Shown here: positions 14,000 through 15,415 of the stretch, piece after piece
Layout of the letters: each line of letters opens with the position of its first letter
Position numbering within the stretch: position 1 is the first letter of the stretch
NCBI GenBank assembly: GCA_934621705.1
Contig: CAKTUP010000040.1
Coordinates: 1-15,415 of the forward strand
Direction of reading: 5' to 3'
Source: an uncultured Petrimonas sp.
GTDB lineage: Bacteria > Bacteroidota > Bacteroidia > Bacteroidales > Dysgonomonadaceae
DNA length: 15,415 bases
The notes under the pieces: generated by a model
The model's database searches: none
What the model was told of the DNA's origin: nothing
Seen by the model: the letters and a program-made list of their open reading frames with translations, nothing else
Translations under genes and position numbers: made by a program

Positions 14000-15204
14000 T
14001 GTACGAACCTTTAAAAAGCACTCAATTTATCGTTCGTGAATTGCTGCTTTCGGTTGATAAACAGAGCATATCGCTGGTTATCGGGATTCCCAGGGAAAAT
14101 CAGAAAATTGAAAAACGGCTGGCTATCACGCCCGAAACTACCGCCTTGCTCGTGGAAGCCGGCTACAGAGTAATTGTGGAGGCCGACGCCGGACTTACCA
14201 TTAATTATTCCGACCGATATTATGCGGATTCGGGAGCACAAATAGTGGGATCGAAAGCAGAAGTTTTTCAAGCCGATATTATCCTGAAAATATTGCCGCC
14301 AACCCTCGAAGAAATACTGTTAATGAAGCCCCGAAGCAGTGTGTTTTCTTTCTTGCAGTTGCATTTAATCTCGTCTTCCACGCTGGAATTGATGGCCGAA
14401 AAACGAATAAACGCCCTGGCTTACGAATTAATTTACGACGACAATCAGGTTTCGCCTTTTGTAACCGCCATCAGTGAAATTGAAGGGGCTTGCTCCATTT
14501 CGGTCGCTTCGGAGTTGCTGAGCAACGCGCACGGCGGAAAGGGAATTTTGCTGGGCGGTATTCCCGGAATTTCGCCCACCGAGGTGGTCATTATCGGTGC
14601 CGGCGGTGCGGGAACGGTGGCTGCACGCGCCGCGCTTGCGCTGGGAGCAACGGTGAAGATTTTCGATAACGACATAAACAAACTCCGCAAGATTCAGCAT
14701 GAATTGGGACGTAGGGTATTTACTTCCACCCTGCAACCCAATGTGTTGCGAAACGTTTTTCGTTCTGCCGACGTTGCCATCGGCGCTATGCAGTACGTGA
14801 ATAAAACCCATTTCGACCGCATTTCCACCGATTTGATCCGCGAAATGAAAAAAGGGTCGGTCATTATCGATTTGCGGATGTCGCAGGGAGGCTGTTTCGA
14901 AACTACCATGGAAGCCTGTTTGCCCGGGCATCCCGATATTTTTGAACGATTCGGAATTTTACATTTTTGCGAATTGAGTTTGAGTTCGCGCGTGGCACGT
15001 ACGGCATCCATTGCGTTGAGCAATATTTTTATTTCGATGTTCACGGCCATGGCCGACAGCGGCGGAGTGGGGCAGTTTGCCCGTTTCGACCGGGGGTTTG
15101 CCGCAGGATTTTATGTTTTTTCGGGAAAAATGGTTAATTCTTATGTGGCTAATCATTTCAATTTGCCGGTAAACGATATCGGGTTGTTTTTGCCGGGACT
15201 TTGA
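13996..15204 (+). CDS. Alanine dehydrogenase-like protein (AlaDH/PNT family)
   Basis: A 402-residue member of the alanine dehydrogenase/transhydrogenase alpha family. The N-terminal substrate domain contains IGIPRENQKIEKRLAITPE (29-47, Arg41), ILKILPP (96-102, Lys98) and FLQLHL (119-124, His123). The NAD domain has GGIPGISPTEVVIIGAGGAG (187-206) with acidic Asp224 after the second strand, indicating NAD preference. In characterised alanine dehydrogenases the segment before QGG carries a catalytic Asp (Asp270 in the Mycobacterium enzyme); here it reads IDLRMSQGGCFE, with Ser296 in that place. The C-terminal part is also diverged, and a 25-residue N-terminal extension precedes IGIP. Activity as an alanine dehydrogenase is therefore not assured. 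It overlaps the aroK stop by 4 nt (or 1 nt if the second ATG at 13999 is used). Confidence 0.82.
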   Translation: MMYEPLKSTQFIVRELLLSVDKQSISLVIGIPRENQKIEKRLAITPETTALLVEAGYRVIVEADAGLTINYSDRYYADSGAQIVGSKAEVFQADIILKILPPTLEEILLMKPRSSVFSFLQLHLISSSTLELMAEKRINALAYELIYDDNQVSPFVTAISEIEGACSISVASELLSNAHGGKGILLGGIPGISPTEVVIIGAGGAGTVAARAALALGATVKIFDNDINKLRKIQHELGRRVFTSTLQPNVLRNVFRSADVAIGAMQYVNKTHFDRISTDLIREMKKGSVIIDLRMSQGGCFETTMEACLPGHPDIFERFGILHFCELSLSSRVARTASIALSNIFISMFTAMADSGGVGQFARFDRGFAAGFYVFSGKMVNSYVANHFNLPVNDIGLFLPGL

Positions 15205-15233
15205 GATTGCGACTGGGCGACAAGGAGAAAAGG

Positions 15234-15337
15234 CGACAAGAGATAAGAGACAAGAGACAAGAGACAAGAGACAAGAGACAAGAGACAAGAGATAAGAGAC
15301 AAGAGACAAGAGACAAGAGACAAGAGACAAGAGACGG
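15234..15337. repeat. Heptamer tandem array AGACAAG (13 units plus degenerate edges)
   Basis: Thirteen uninterrupted 7-bp units fill 15241-15331. Eleven are AGACAAG; units 1 (15241) and 8 (15290) are AGATAAG. A CGACAAG unit precedes (15234) and AGACGGG follows. The array starts 29 nt after the ald-like stop. Read in other frames on the minus strand it yields repetitive Leu/Ser/Val/Cys peptides, which are artefacts of the repeat. Confidence 0.97.
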
Positions 15338-15370
15338 GCCGCAAACTACCGAAGCCGTAGGCAATAATAA

Positions 15371-15415
15371 ATGAGATTGGTTGGCAAAATTAAGGTACAG
15401 AGTACCGTAATCTCA
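15371..15415 (+). CDS. Possible start of a further gene (partial)
   Basis: An ATG at 15371 opens a frame running off the window, giving MRLVGKIKVQSTVIS. Fifteen codons are too few to identify a protein. The same stretch contains nested inverted repeats (see findings), so it could instead be an untranslated structure. No -7 promoter box was found between the heptamer array and this ATG. Confidence 0.25.
   Translation, partial: MRLVGKIKVQSTVIS

Noticed and set aside
14428..14931. Minus-strand open frame (167 codons)
   Set aside because: Antisense to the alanine dehydrogenase-like gene; no family resemblance.
15241..15331. CRISPR array
   Set aside because: Units are 7 bp with no spacers and there are no cas genes.
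15153..15364. Minus-strand open frames giving repeated Leu-Leu-Ser-Leu-Val-Ser-Cys peptides
   Set aside because: They are the heptamer array read in its frames; no start context, and composition is a direct product of the repeat.

Overview
The window looks like chromosomal DNA from a member of the Bacteroidota, most likely order Bacteroidales. Evidence: a fimbrillin-type lipoprotein, poor Shine-Dalgarno sequences, several copies of the Bacteroidetes -7 promoter box TAnnTTTG, and proteins whose closest recognisable relatives are Bacteroidales types (UMP kinase, YraN, RsgA, alanine dehydrogenase-like protein). The family is not resolved; a Dysgonomonadaceae-like organism is only a guess.

Layout. 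(1) Positions 1-1225, plus strand: the tail of a small Bacteroidales-type peptide gene followed by a fimbrillin-family lipoprotein, closed by a bidirectional terminator. (2) Positions 1308-5608, minus strand: a ribbon-helix-helix protein, TadA tRNA adenosine deaminase, a lipoprotein serine hydrolase of the beta-lactamase fold, an HD phosphohydrolase, a small secreted unknown with its own promoter, an FMN-dependent NAD(P)H reductase and a VOC/PhnB-like protein. The longest non-coding stretch of the window is here (2347-2535, 189 nt), with nothing recognisable in it. (3) Positions 5727-7757, plus strand: yraN, an MmcQ/YjbR protein, birA and a GNAT acetyltransferase, tightly packed behind a TAnnTTTG promoter. 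(4) Positions 7823-8680: an accessory RhuM-type gene whose C-terminal half resembles a single-copy phospholipase D domain. (5) Positions 8730-15204: housekeeping genes pyrH, frr, rsgA, cls, aroK and an ald-like gene, with a HigB/HigA-type toxin-antitoxin pair between pyrH and frr.

Two signals run across the core block. First, gene junctions carry short-period repeats: four separate arrays all have a 7-bp period although their units differ (5341-5375, 9436-9470, 10787-10814, 15241-15331), and there are hairpin-forming intergenic elements at 10850-10876, 11818-11872 and 13331-13457. Second, two essential-type genes (rsgA and aroK) have no ordinary start codon where the conserved protein begins. 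Their only ATG in frame lies upstream, so translation must run through repeat-derived DNA, adding about 33 and 24 residues. The accessory insertions (toxin-antitoxin, RhuM-PLD) and these repeats suggest the pyrH-ald block has been repeatedly invaded without loss of its essential genes.

Functionally the core genes serve translation (Frr, RsgA, TadA), pyrimidine nucleotide supply (PyrH), membrane lipids (Cls), aromatic amino-acid synthesis (AroK), biotinylation (BirA) and amino-acid metabolism (Ald-like). No CRISPR array, rRNA, tRNA or transposase was seen.
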